Source of the DNA: Gelidibacter sp035515035
Lineage (GTDB): Bacteria; Bacteroidota; Bacteroidia; Flavobacteriales; Flavobacteriaceae
DNA: 64,000 bases
Reading direction: 5' to 3'
Assembly (NCBI RefSeq): GCF_035515035.1
Contig: NZ_DATJCA010000152.1
Span: forward strand, 1 to 64,000
Part shown: positions 7,621 to 16,401 of the stretch, one piece after another
Numbering within the stretch: position 1 is the stretch's first letter
Layout of the letters: each line of letters opens with the position of its first letter
Translations under genes and position numbers: made by a program
The notes under the pieces: model-generated
Database searches by the model: none
What the model saw: only the letters and a program-made list of their open reading frames with translations
What the model was told of the DNA's origin: nothing

Positions 7621-9045
7621 ATGAAAAAAACAAATCTAATTTTAATATCGACAGTGCTAGCAGCATTTCTGGCCATGTCCTGCAATGAAAAGAAAGATAA
7701 AAAGGATACTGAAGCCTCTACGGAGTTGTCTTTGGATTCAATAACTGCCATAGCAAAGGAAGCCTACATTTACGGTTACCCTTTGGTGGATAACTACCGA
7801 ATTCAGTACGCCTATTACGTGGACGAAAACAATCCCGAGTACATGGCGCCCTGGAATAACTTAAAGAATATTCACAAGGTTTATACCCCGGCCGATGTTG
7901 CGGTGCAATCAGCAAATTCTGACACACCATACTCTTGGATGGGTCTGGATCTACGTGCCGAGCCGATCGTGATGTCCTTGCCGGAAATTGAAAAGAAGCG
8001 GTACTACGACGTCCAAATATGGGATGCCTATACCTACATCATCGGCTATGCGGGCTCGAGAACCACTGGCAACGACGCTGGCAACATTATGGTGGCTGGA
8101 CCGGGCTGGAAGGGCGAGACGCCCGAAGGCATTAAGAAGGTTTACACCTCCAATACGGACTTTGGCGTTCTCGCAATACGCACGCAGTTATTTGACCCTG
8201 CCGATATGGACAATGTTGTAAAAATCCAAGATCAGTATAAGGTGCAACCGCTATCCGCATTCCTTGGTACAACACCACCGCCCGCTGCACCCGCAGTGGA
8301 TTTCATAAAGCCACCAACCCAGGAGGAACAGCGGACTTCTTTGGAGTTTTTTAATGTCATGAACTTTGTGCTGGGCTATAGCCCGACGGTGCCGAGTGAA
8401 GTAGCTCTCAGGGAACGTTTCGCCAAGATCGGGATAGAGGGTGGCAAGATTTTCGACCCCAACAAGTTGTCGCCTGAAATGAAGTCCGCTATTGAAAAGG
8501 GTCGTGACGCAGCTTTGCAGGATTTTGCAGGTGGTGTAAAAGAATTCAGCGAAGGGAAGCTTACCTCTGGTGATCTCTTTGGCAGTCGCGAATATTTAAA
8601 GGACAACTACATGAATCGCTGGCTTGGCACAATCGGAATCTATGGCAATGCCAAAGAGGAAGCAATGTATCCTGCTTATCGCGTTGACAGCGATGGTGAA
8701 GCACTTAACGGCGCCAATCGATACACCCTGCACTTCGACAAAGGCGCATACCCGCCGGTCAAGGCATTCTGGTCATTGACTATGTATAAGCTGCCGGAGA
8801 GTCTGCTGGTGGAGAATCCGATCAACCGATACCTCATTAATTCACCGATGATTCCGAATATGAAAAAAGATGCCGATGGTGGACTCACCATCTACATCCA
8901 GAACGAATCTCCCGGCAAGAACAAGGAATCGAACTGGCTACCGGCACCAAAGGGACCTTTTGCTGCCTACATGCGCCTATACTGGCCTGACGAAGCTGCA
9001 TTGGACGGTTCGTGGACTGAGCCAAAAATGGATAAGGTGAAGTAA
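7621..9045 (+). CDS. DUF1254/DUF1214 lipoprotein 2, compositionally foreign body
   Basis: The 474-residue product has a lipoprotein signal ending L-A-M-S-C21 and a Lys-rich linker, then DUF1254 (about 45-200: Y-I-Y-G-Y-P-L-V-D-N-Y, N-S-D-T-P-Y-S) and DUF1214 (about 360-460: K-A-F-W-S-L-T-M-Y). The signal and linker are almost the same as in the next gene (MKKTNL, LAMSCNEKKDKK). The body is much richer in G+C: 36 of 60 bases at 8701-8760, against 24 of 60 in the matching part of the next gene (10201-10260). The base change sets in around 7780-7850. I infer either acquisition of the body from a higher-GC donor with retention of the local signal sequence, or strong gene conversion at the 5' end. 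Confidence 0.88.
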   Translation: MKKTNLILISTVLAAFLAMSCNEKKDKKDTEASTELSLDSITAIAKEAYIYGYPLVDNYRIQYAYYVDENNPEYMAPWNNLKNIHKVYTPADVAVQSANSDTPYSWMGLDLRAEPIVMSLPEIEKKRYYDVQIWDAYTYIIGYAGSRTTGNDAGNIMVAGPGWKGETPEGIKKVYTSNTDFGVLAIRTQLFDPADMDNVVKIQDQYKVQPLSAFLGTTPPPAAPAVDFIKPPTQEEQRTSLEFFNVMNFVLGYSPTVPSEVALRERFAKIGIEGGKIFDPNKLSPEMKSAIEKGRDAALQDFAGGVKEFSEGKLTSGDLFGSREYLKDNYMNRWLGTIGIYGNAKEEAMYPAYRVDSDGEALNGANRYTLHFDKGAYPPVKAFWSLTMYKLPESLLVENPINRYLINSPMIPNMKKDADGGLTIYIQNESPGKNKESNWLPAPKGPFAAYMRLYWPDEAALDGSWTEPKMDKVK

Positions 9046-9082
9046 CTTAACCTCGATTTGAACCAAATTTAAAACAGCAATA

Positions 9083-10513
9083 ATGAAAAAAACTAATCTA
9101 CTATTTGTTACGACTTTGCTAGCAGTATTTCTGGCAATGTCCTGCAATGAAAAGAAGGATAAAAAGGAAACCTCTGCATCCACGGAGTTGTCTTTAGATT
9201 CTATAACAGCCATCACTAAGGAGGCTTATATATACGGCTATCCAATTGTTGATAATTACCGAATTCAATACGACTATTTTCAAGATAGTACCAATTCAGA
9301 ATTTAAAGCACCCTGGAATAATGTGGCAAATATCGCCCGTGTGTATACGCCTAAGGATGTCGCTGTGCAGTCACCTAATTCAGATACGCCATATTCATTT
9401 GTAGGGTTTGATTTACGTGCAGAGCCTATTGTGATAACCACACCCGAAATTGAGAAAGATCGTTATTTTATGATCCAATTTATTGACGCCTATACCCATA
9501 ATTTTGATTATGTCGGCTCACGTACTACGGGCAATAAGGCAGCGAAGTATATGGTTGCAGGACCTAGCTGGAAGGGAGAAACTCCGGAAGGCATAGACAA
9601 AGTTATAAAATCTGAGACGCAGTTTGTAATGGCATTCTACAGAACCCAACTTATTAATCCCGGAGATATTGATAATGTAAAGAAAATTCAAGCGCAGTTT
9701 AAAGCAGAGCCTCTATCTTCTTATCTGGGGACAGAGCCAGTGAAGGTTGATAAAATTGATTTTTTAAAACCTATATCTCAAGAAGAGCAAAAATCCTCAT
9801 TGGAATTCTTCAAGGAGTTGAATTTCGCTTTGCAATTTACACCACCCAATGCTACCGAAACAGAATTGATGTCTCGTTTCGCCAAAATTGGAGTGGGTGC
9901 CGGCAAAGATTTTGACGTTCAAAAACTATCTCCAGAAGTAAAAGCCGCTATGGAAAAAGGAATTCAGGAAGCTTGGACAGAATTTGCAGGGCTCAAGAAA
10001 AAATTTGATTCCGGTGAGGTAACTTCAGGAGACATATTTGGAACTCGTGAGTTTTTAAAAAATAACTATCTCTATAGAATGGCTGGGGATGTGATTGGGA
10101 TTTTTGGGAATTCGAAAGAGGAAGCCATGTATCCTTTTTACGGCGTGGATGCGGATGGCAATCCACTGGATGGAACTACAAATAAATACACTTTGCATTT
10201 TGACAAAGGAGAATTACCACCTGTTAATGCATTTTGGTCGCTGACGATGTATAAAATGCCACAGAGTTTATTGGTCGATAATCCCATCGATAGATATTTA
10301 TTGAATTCACCAATGATTCCAAATTTCGTTAAAGATAAGGACGGCGGTATTACACTTTATGTTCAAAGTGAGTCTCCTGGTAAAGCGAAGGAAGCGAATT
10401 GGTTACCTGCGCCAAAAGGACCGTTTATTATTGTGATGCGGTTGTATTGGCCAAAAGAAGCAGCATTGGACGGCACTTGGAAAAATCCGCCGTTGGAGTT
10501 GGTTAAAACTTAA
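9083..10513 (+). CDS. DUF1254/DUF1214 lipoprotein 3
   Basis: The 476-residue protein has lipobox L-A-M-S-C21, a DUF1254 region (Y-I-Y-G-Y-P-I-V-D-N-Y, N-S-D-T-P-Y-S-F) and a C-terminal DUF1214 region (N-A-F-W-S-L-T-M-Y-K-M-P, A-P-K-G-P-F). It starts 37 nt after the previous gene and is clearly its paralogue, but its base composition is typical of the window. Being anchored by lipid and placed next to a beta-barrel gene (10552) suggests an envelope role, perhaps binding or processing a small substrate. The chemical activity of the family is not established. Confidence 0.88.
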   Translation: MKKTNLLFVTTLLAVFLAMSCNEKKDKKETSASTELSLDSITAITKEAYIYGYPIVDNYRIQYDYFQDSTNSEFKAPWNNVANIARVYTPKDVAVQSPNSDTPYSFVGFDLRAEPIVITTPEIEKDRYFMIQFIDAYTHNFDYVGSRTTGNKAAKYMVAGPSWKGETPEGIDKVIKSETQFVMAFYRTQLINPGDIDNVKKIQAQFKAEPLSSYLGTEPVKVDKIDFLKPISQEEQKSSLEFFKELNFALQFTPPNATETELMSRFAKIGVGAGKDFDVQKLSPEVKAAMEKGIQEAWTEFAGLKKKFDSGEVTSGDIFGTREFLKNNYLYRMAGDVIGIFGNSKEEAMYPFYGVDADGNPLDGTTNKYTLHFDKGELPPVNAFWSLTMYKMPQSLLVDNPIDRYLLNSPMIPNFVKDKDGGITLYVQSESPGKAKEANWLPAPKGPFIIVMRLYWPKEAALDGTWKNPPLELVKT

Positions 10514-10551
10514 TTTCAGATTCCATAATACATTCATTAAACTTAAAAAAA

Positions 10552-11358
10552 ATGAAAAAATTAAATCTATTAATTTTCGCCTGTTTGCTTTGTAGCGCCT
10601 TGGCCATTGGTCAAGAAAAAGAACAGGAGCCTCAAGCCGGAGCAGATTTGCAAAGTAAAATTCAAAACCCCATTGCAAACCTGATCAGTATCCCTTTTCA
10701 AAATAACACCGATTTTGGAATTGGACCCGATAATCGGACACGCAATACCTTGAATATTCAACCGGTCATTCCGTTTACGTTAAGTGAAAACCTTAATTTA
10801 ATTACCAGGACCATTATTCCAATAATGTCGCAGCCTGTTGGTCCAAGTGACAACGAGTTTGGATTGGGCGATATTAGTTTAAGCTTGTTTCTTACACCGG
10901 CCAATCCAGGGAAAATCATTTATGGCGGAGGTTTGGCATTAGGCCTACCCACCGCAACAGATGCCTATTTAGGATCTGAAAAATGGACGGCAGGACCCTC
11001 AATAGTAGCGTTGTATCAACCTACCGGATGGACAATAGGCACCTTAATCCAAAATTCCTGGTCCTACGCTGGTGCGGACGATCGCGGGGATGTCAATTTC
11101 TTTTATAGTCAGGTATTCATCACCAAAAACTTGGAAAAGGGATGGTACGTTAATACCGCCCCAATTATAACCGCCAATTGGGAAGCACCAACAGGGGAAC
11201 AGTGGACCATTCCGTTAGGCGCCGGATTTGGCAAATTATTTCGATGGGGGAAACTCCCAATTAATGCACAAGCCGGTTATTATGTGAATCTGGAAAAACC
11301 GACAGGCGGTCCTAATTCACAATTGCGTGTGCAAGCAACCTTGTTGTTTCCTAAATAG
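10552..11358 (+). CDS. Outer-membrane beta-barrel protein (often named neuromedin U-like)
   Basis: The 268-residue product has a signal peptide (M-K-K-L-N-L, cleavage near A-I-G-Q) and alternating-hydrophobicity strands ending in a barrel-like C-terminus (L-R-V-Q-A-T-L-L-F-P-K). The block I-Q-N-P-I-A-N-L-I-S-I-P-F-Q-N-N at about 42-57 and the block N-I-Q-P-V-I-P-F-T-L are typical of a family of transporter-like outer-membrane proteins usually mis-named neuromedin U. It follows the DUF1254 genes by 38 nt, so it probably acts with them, possibly as an uptake or release channel. Confidence 0.75.
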   Translation: MKKLNLLIFACLLCSALAIGQEKEQEPQAGADLQSKIQNPIANLISIPFQNNTDFGIGPDNRTRNTLNIQPVIPFTLSENLNLITRTIIPIMSQPVGPSDNEFGLGDISLSLFLTPANPGKIIYGGGLALGLPTATDAYLGSEKWTAGPSIVALYQPTGWTIGTLIQNSWSYAGADDRGDVNFFYSQVFITKNLEKGWYVNTAPIITANWEAPTGEQWTIPLGAGFGKLFRWGKLPINAQAGYYVNLEKPTGGPNSQLRVQATLLFPK

Positions 11359-11407
11359 AATCCTAATGACTGACCCTTTACGGGAAAGTTTACTAATACT
11401 TATTGAC

Positions 11408-12019
11408 ATGAAATGGTACTCGGTGATATTAAAGAGAATTTTGAAAGGGATCCTTTTGTTCTTGGTACCAGTCATGCTTCTGCTTATTCTAATTAAAAAA
11501 GCTGTGGTTTTAGTACGTGGGCTTATTGAACCCCTTAAAGCAGTCTTGCCCGAAGAACGTTTTTTAGGCATAGGGATGCTTACTTTATTGACGTTGTTCA
11601 TCATTTTAACCATTTGTTATTTGGCAGGATGGCGCGCAGAATTGAAAGGAACGAAATCCTTCCTTCCATTTTTTGAAGAACATATTTTAGTGCTCATTCC
11701 AGGATATACACTGCTTAAATCAAGCGCCGATGAAGCTATTGGTGATGCACCAGAGAACTGGAAGGCAGTTTTAGTAGACGATGACGACAATTTTAAATTT
11801 GGGATTGAAGTAGAACGACATGCCGATGGCTACAGTACTGTGTTCTTTCCGGAGCCGCCTGATGCCAAATCAGGGGAAATGAAGATCTTCAAATCATCAA
11901 AACTCAAGCCTGTGGATATTCACGCCAGTAAAATGATTGGTATTGCCAGAAAGTATGGTCAGGGGGCAGCGTCGCTATTGGAGAAGTTGGTGAATGAAAA
12001 AGGAAAAGGTAAGAATTAA
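11408..12019 (+). CDS. DUF502 family membrane protein
   Basis: From the ATG at 11408 (M-K-W-Y) the product has about 203 residues, with two membrane segments at its N-terminus (I-L-L-F-L-V-P-V-M-L-L-L-I and G-I-G-M-L-T-L-L-T-L-F-I-I-L-T) and a cytoplasmic C-terminal domain. The pattern V-L-V-D-D-D-D-N-F-K-F-G-I and V-F-F-P-E-P-P-D-A-K-S-G agrees with DUF502. An upstream ATG at 11366 is also possible; starts further upstream would overlap the barrel gene and are less likely. The function of DUF502 is unknown to me. Confidence 0.75.
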   Translation: MKWYSVILKRILKGILLFLVPVMLLLILIKKAVVLVRGLIEPLKAVLPEERFLGIGMLTLLTLFIILTICYLAGWRAELKGTKSFLPFFEEHILVLIPGYTLLKSSADEAIGDAPENWKAVLVDDDDNFKFGIEVERHADGYSTVFFPEPPDAKSGEMKIFKSSKLKPVDIHASKMIGIARKYGQGAASLLEKLVNEKGKGKN

Positions 12020-12024
12020 ATGTG

Positions 12025-12100
12025 GGGTATTAAGTATGGGGTATCAAGTATTAAGTATTAAGAACCAAGAGTACCAAGCAGGAATCAAGAATGAAGAATG
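12025..12100 (+). repeat. Degenerate heptad array A
   Basis: AAGTATT-like units recur every 7 nt: units begin at 12025, 12032, 12039, 12046, 12053, 12060 and 12067 (GGGTATT, AAGTATG, GGGTATC, AAGTATT, AAGTATT, AAGAACC, AAGAGTA). The register then shifts and resumes with AAGAATG at 12087 and 12094. It lies in a gene-free spacer. Confidence 0.7.
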
Positions 12101-12158
12101 AGAAAAATAATAGAAATAGATAATATAGTAGTATAACAAATTAATCTCAAACAAAACC

Positions 12159-12830
12159 ATGAAAAAATCAACCCATTTAATTTTAATTCTCACCCTTAGC
12201 CTTGTGTTTAGCGGATGTTCCAGTGTTAAAGTCTTGAACTCCTGGAAGGCAGACGATACCGAATCCATCATGGATAATAACTTTTTGGTCATTGCACGAA
12301 CCGCAGATACACAAGCCCGGATTGCTTTTGAGAACGAGATTGTCAAGCAATTAACCGAAAAGGGAATTAAGGCGACGGCAAGTTTTACAAAATTTCCAAA
12401 ACTCAACCCTGATCAAGAAATGACCGATGATAGAAAAAATGAGATTATAACCATCTTGGAGAACGAAGGTTTTAATGCCGTGGTTCTCACCGTGGTCAAG
12501 GAGGTAGAGAACTTAACTAAAACCACTCAGGAAGGTGGGTATTATTCTGGCGGTAACTATTATGGTTACTACCCAAGATATTACGGTGGATTTTATGGCT
12601 ATTACCATAACCCGATGTCGTATTCAACACTGGGAAATTATGTTCCTGAGACCTATACAACCGTCAACTCAAAAAATTACGTTCTAGAAACGGTTATTTA
12701 CAACCTCGACGAAAAAGAAGAAAACCAACTGGTGGCAGTTGTAACCTCAAAAATTGAAGACCCAGAAAGCGCTTCAAAAACAGCAGCGCAATACGTGAAA
12801 GCCATTACTAAGAGTTTAGATAAAAAATAA
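12159..12830 (+). CDS. Lipoprotein of unknown function with Tyr/Gly-rich loop
   Basis: The 223-residue product has a lipoprotein signal (L-V-F-S-G-C20-S-S). An alpha/beta-looking domain runs to about residue 120, followed by a Tyr/Gly-rich stretch at about 126-155 (for example Y-Y-S-G-G-N-Y-Y-G-Y-Y), then a further domain with N-Y-V-L-E-T-V-I-Y-N. The pattern is reminiscent of DUF4136-like lipoproteins, but I cannot confirm membership. It probably belongs to the same envelope gene set, though the heptad array upstream may separate transcription units. Confidence 0.7.
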   Translation: MKKSTHLILILTLSLVFSGCSSVKVLNSWKADDTESIMDNNFLVIARTADTQARIAFENEIVKQLTEKGIKATASFTKFPKLNPDQEMTDDRKNEIITILENEGFNAVVLTVVKEVENLTKTTQEGGYYSGGNYYGYYPRYYGGFYGYYHNPMSYSTLGNYVPETYTTVNSKNYVLETVIYNLDEKEENQLVAVVTSKIEDPESASKTAAQYVKAITKSLDKK

Positions 12831-12918
12831 ATCTAATTAAGAACCACGGGCTTATTGCTTAGTGACCTAGCCGTAGTACCATGGCTAACCACACAAAAAA
12901 AGTCCAATCGAATAATAA

Positions 12919-13965
12919 ATGACCGTCATGATGATCAGACACAATCTATTAATTATAGTCGTAGCGGCACTGTTTATGCAGCAAGCGCATGCGCAATACG
13001 CTACAAAAAAAATTAAGGAAATCCACGACGCCTATACGGATAGTCTCAAGCAAGTAAAATACGACAATGTCTTTCCCATCTTTGGCCAAAAGATTTATCA
13101 AAAGGGTTTTGATATCCCCTATCCAACAGGAATAATGGTCAACTACGTGTACGCCAAACAGGGTCTTATAATCGAAAACATGAGATTAGGACTGAAAACC
13201 GGAAGTGTAGATTTACCTCTAACAGGAGTGGATTTTATAGAATTTGGAAATAATTACAGTACAGCACGAACGGTATTGGTGAGACCCGACGTATGGGTGC
13301 TTCCTTTTTTAAATGTTTATGGTTTATTTGGGAGAGGCACCTCAACGACCGAGGTCAATTTAAAATTTCCTATTGAATTGAAATCTGTAGTTGACCAAGG
13401 GATCAGTTCCAACGGATTTGGTGCTACCGCTGGCGGCGGTGTAGGTCCAGTTTGGCTCGCTTTAGATTGGAATATAACCTGGAGCAAACCGGAACTCTTG
13501 GATAAATCAGTAGAAGTCAACACTTTTGGAGCTCGCATAGGCCACACCTTTGTCAATAGTTCAAAGCCGTATCGGAATATTGGCCTTTGGGTAGGCGCCA
13601 TGAGTGTGTCCTTAGGTTCAGATACGGTGGGTGAGCTTACCCTCAAAGATGCGCTTCCACCGGAAACTTGGGAACGCGCTGATGAGATTGTGGCCACTTA
13701 TGATGATTGGTATAACCATACCGCCACCATAGCCCAAAAGAAAATTGCCGACCAAACCATTGGTCCTCTGGTAGATGCCATTGGCGCAGCAGATGGATCG
13801 GCTGTCATCAGATATGGTCTTGATAAACGCACCAAAGAGAAATGGAATGGGCTTATTGGCGCACAGTACCAATGGAACAAAAATTGGATCTTTAGAGCAG
13901 AAGGTGGGGTGATCGGCGATCGTAAATCATTACTAATTTCCGCTAACTGGCGCTTTTTACTTTAA
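12919..13965 (+). CDS. Probable outer-membrane beta-barrel protein
   Basis: The 348-residue protein starts with a signal peptide (H-N-L-L-I-I-V-V-A-A-L-F-M, cleavage after A-H-A-Q). ATGs at 12928 and 12931 are equally good starts. The remainder shows short amphipathic strands, glycine turns, and a terminal strand ending in aromatic/hydrophobic residues (S-A-N-W-R-F-L-L), typical of an outer-membrane barrel. I do not recognise a specific family. Confidence 0.65.
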   Translation: MTVMMIRHNLLIIVVAALFMQQAHAQYATKKIKEIHDAYTDSLKQVKYDNVFPIFGQKIYQKGFDIPYPTGIMVNYVYAKQGLIIENMRLGLKTGSVDLPLTGVDFIEFGNNYSTARTVLVRPDVWVLPFLNVYGLFGRGTSTTEVNLKFPIELKSVVDQGISSNGFGATAGGGVGPVWLALDWNITWSKPELLDKSVEVNTFGARIGHTFVNSSKPYRNIGLWVGAMSVSLGSDTVGELTLKDALPPETWERADEIVATYDDWYNHTATIAQKKIADQTIGPLVDAIGAADGSAVIRYGLDKRTKEKWNGLIGAQYQWNKNWIFRAEGGVIGDRKSLLISANWRFLL

Positions 13966-14026
13966 ATTTAATGAAACCGATAGAAACGCATTTTAATAAC
14001 TAATATGAATTAATACTATATAGAAC

Positions 14027-14479
14027 ATGAAATTAGTCTTACGTTTTGCTATCGCTGTCATCTGCATATTTACATTTTTAAATGCCTTAGTATTCGTTGG
14101 CATCTCTGTTTACCATAGTATCCACGGTTACACCATAATCTTAAGTGGTAATATGGCGGAACGTCCCGGGGTTCATTTGGCTGAAGCATTGGATACGTTC
14201 TTATTGGCTACGGTATTTATTATTTTCGCTATTGGTATTGGTAAGCTTTTTGTCCCGGACAATAAGCTATTAAAAAAAATCCAACTGAGCTGGCTAAATC
14301 CCAAAAGCTTTTCTGATCTTAAAGGACTTCTTTGGGAGGCTGTACTGACGACTCTCGTGGTATTGTTTGCAACTTCATTAGTTCATGAAATAAATAATCT
14401 GAGATTGGAACTGTTAATACTCCCTGCAGCGATACTTCTCATCGCCATTGCCTTGCGAATGATGAAAAGTTCCCATTGA
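14027..14479 (+). CDS. UPF0114 (YqhA-like) membrane protein
   Basis: The 150-residue product has four hydrophobic segments. The core A-E-A-L-D-T-F-L-L-A-T-V-F-I-I-F-A-I-G at about 53-71, followed by a G-K-L-F-V-P-like turn, fits the UPF0114 pattern in which an E-x-x-D pair precedes the second or third membrane helix. The family is widespread and of unknown function. It lies 23 nt upstream of the next barrel gene (counted from the ATG at 14503). Confidence 0.75.
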   Translation: MKLVLRFAIAVICIFTFLNALVFVGISVYHSIHGYTIILSGNMAERPGVHLAEALDTFLLATVFIIFAIGIGKLFVPDNKLLKKIQLSWLNPKSFSDLKGLLWEAVLTTLVVLFATSLVHEINNLRLELLILPAAILLIAIALRMMKSSH

Positions 14480-14502
14480 ATAACAATAAACATACAGATA
14501 TC

Positions 14503-15369
14503 ATGAAGGCTTTTAAATCCAGATTTTCAAGAATGCGGTTGAAAATAATTCAACTCGGCCTCTTCCTGTTGAGTACCCAAGTGCTATTTCCACAGGAAGC
14601 CCAATCAATAAATCCTATCCTAACCGATAAATTTATCATCAACGCAGGTTTGTTCAGTACGTTAAGTACACTTAAAATTAACGCTATTGGTGAAGGAACG
14701 GACGGTGGAAGGTTGGAAGATATCGATTTTGACGAGCAGTTTAATATTAACGATTACCAAAACACGTTTTCATTGACCTTTACTTGGCGCTTTGCAAAAA
14801 ACTGGAATCTATCGGCAGAATACTTTGGCGTAAATCGTGAAAGTGAGGTGGTTTTAAAGGAAGATATTGAATGGCGGGACGTGACCTTCAAAAAAGGAAC
14901 AGGCGTTAAAGGCGGCTTTGATTTTGCCCTTTATCGTGCCTTTATAGGAAGGGTTATTGCCAGAGGCGACCACTTTGAATTTGGTGGAGGCCTGGGAGCC
15001 CATACCATTAGAATCTCTCCTTTTATTGAAGGTCAGGCCTATGTTAACGATAAAGAATTTGAATACCAGCGCAATAGGGTCAGCTCCACCCTACCTTTGC
15101 CAAACATTGGACTTTGGTTTATTTATGCACCTACTGAAAAGCTCTCGTTAAACGCTAAACTAGATTGGTTTGGAATAAAAGTGGACAATACCGCGGGCGA
15201 ACTGTGGGATATTACCCCTACTTTAAGTTATCAAGTCTTCCGGAATGTTGGTGTAAGTGTAGGCTACAAGTATTTAACCTTTGGTGTAGACATAGATAAA
15301 CCCAGATGGCAAAAAAATATTGACCTGCAATTCAAGGGCCCTTCTTTTAGCTTGTTTGGGAATTTTTGA
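14503..15369 (+). CDS. Predicted outer-membrane beta-barrel protein
   Basis: I choose the ATG at 14503 (M-K-A-F-K-S-R); a TTG at 14476 overlapping the previous stop is possible but less likely. Residues 1-35 form a long signal sequence with an Arg/Lys-rich start and a cleavage site near L-F-P-Q. The 288-residue protein has repeating amphipathic strands (F-S-L-T-F-T-W-R-F-A, W-N-L-S-A-E-Y-F-G) and ends in S-L-F-G-N-F, with the terminal Phe usual for Omp85-assembled barrels. It converges with the next gene, overlapping its 3' end by 23 nt. Confidence 0.7.
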   Translation: MKAFKSRFSRMRLKIIQLGLFLLSTQVLFPQEAQSINPILTDKFIINAGLFSTLSTLKINAIGEGTDGGRLEDIDFDEQFNINDYQNTFSLTFTWRFAKNWNLSAEYFGVNRESEVVLKEDIEWRDVTFKKGTGVKGGFDFALYRAFIGRVIARGDHFEFGGGLGAHTIRISPFIEGQAYVNDKEFEYQRNRVSSTLPLPNIGLWFIYAPTEKLSLNAKLDWFGIKVDNTAGELWDITPTLSYQVFRNVGVSVGYKYLTFGVDIDKPRWQKNIDLQFKGPSFSLFGNF

Positions 15370-15913
15370 TTTGTTTTAGACTTTTCAGCTCTTTTTGAAT
15401 TTGTTTTCCGATAAAAAATACCATGACAATTAAAATGACTATTGCTGATACCACAATATAAGTGTAAAACCCTTTTGACAAATTTTGTTTGAAAGACGGC
15501 AATAAGATGATAAACCCAGTGGCGTAAAGCGCAAGAATAATGGGTGTTGCCACGTAATGCGTGGTTATTCTTTTTTTATAGTAGCTTATCATATCGGTCC
15601 TAAAGGCAGCCACATCTTTTGTAAAATCCATACGCTTAAGGTCTTTAATACTTACGTACTCTATCATTATCCTTACTATTAAAGAACCAATCATTAAGAA
15701 CAGTCCTAAGGTCACAATGAGGTTTGAATAGGCGTTGATATAAAACAAAAAGCCTATCAAAACCAATGTTGTAGTTAAAAGAACTCCGTTGGTGATCCGC
15801 TGTTTATTTTTAATTCCATTAATTTTTTGCATGATAATCTTAGAACCATCTTGAGGTATTTTGGGTTGTGGTTGTTCTTCCCACTGCGATTTTAAATCTT
15901 CAAATGTTTTCAT
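15347..15913 (-). CDS. Membrane protein coupled to the ECF sigma factor (possible anti-sigma)
   Basis: The start ATG at 15913 overlaps the stop codon of the sigma gene (ATGA), a sign of translational coupling; a second ATG lies four codons upstream. The 188-residue product has a short cytoplasmic N-terminus (M-K-T-F-E-D-L-K-S-Q-W) and four hydrophobic segments. It has no zinc-binding anti-sigma motif. Position and membrane nature suggest that it restrains or senses for the sigma factor, which is inference. Confidence 0.7.
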   Translation of the reverse strand: MKTFEDLKSQWEEQPQPKIPQDGSKIIMQKINGIKNKQRITNGVLLTTTLVLIGFLFYINAYSNLIVTLGLFLMIGSLIVRIMIEYVSIKDLKRMDFTKDVAAFRTDMISYYKKRITTHYVATPIILALYATGFIILLPSFKQNLSKGFYTYIVVSAIVILIVMVFFIGKQIQKELKSLKQIKNSQTS

Positions 15914-16398
15914 TGTGTAACACATTTAGTTAATTCGTTTTTTATTCTGTGGATCCTTACTCTAATGGCTTCATGGCTTAAACCCATAATCTCGGCGATT
16001 TCCTTTTGGGGCAAACCTTCCAATTCAAGTAAAATAATCGATTTATTATCGGTGCTTAATTTCCCGATGCACTGATACAATTGTTTTAACTGGAATTCTT
16101 TGGAAACAGAAAGGCTCTCTTCGGATGCCTCCAAATGGCTCAAATGGTCTGAAAGGGGGACTGCTTTTTTTTGGCGCAGTTCCATAAGACAGGTGTTTAC
16201 CGCAATCCTATAAATCCAAGTTGATATATTCGATTGGTTGCGAAAGGAATCCCAATGTTGCCAACACTTTATAAAGACTTCCTGCGCCAAATCCTTTGAC
16301 AAGGCGTCGTCGCCATTGGTGTATCCTTGACAAAGACGGAATACCTTTGGATAATTGGTAGTGAAAATCTGCTCAAACGCTTTCTCTTGTGGTGTCAT
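15910..16398 (-). CDS. ECF-type RNA polymerase sigma factor
   Basis: The 162-residue protein has sigma region 2 (about 20-75: D-L-A-Q-E-V-F-I-K-C-W, S-T-W-I-Y-R-I-A-V-N) and region 4 (about 110-160: L-P-Q-K-E-I-A-E-I-M-G-L-S-H-E-A-I-R-V-R-I), and no region 3, as in RpoE-like factors. It would direct RNA polymerase to a small regulon. It follows the hydrolase gene by 3 nt and precedes a coupled membrane protein, so the three form one operon. Confidence 0.92.
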   Translation of the reverse strand: MTPQEKAFEQIFTTNYPKVFRLCQGYTNGDDALSKDLAQEVFIKCWQHWDSFRNQSNISTWIYRIAVNTCLMELRQKKAVPLSDHLSHLEASEESLSVSKEFQLKQLYQCIGKLSTDNKSIILLELEGLPQKEIAEIMGLSHEAIRVRIHRIKNELTKCVTQ

Positions 16399-16401
16399 GG
16401 A

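Noticed and set aside
12159..12830. Prion-like or repeat-expanded surface protein because of the Tyr/Gly-rich stretch
   Set aside because: The stretch is only about 30 residues inside an otherwise ordinary lipoprotein; a flexible surface loop is sufficient explanation.
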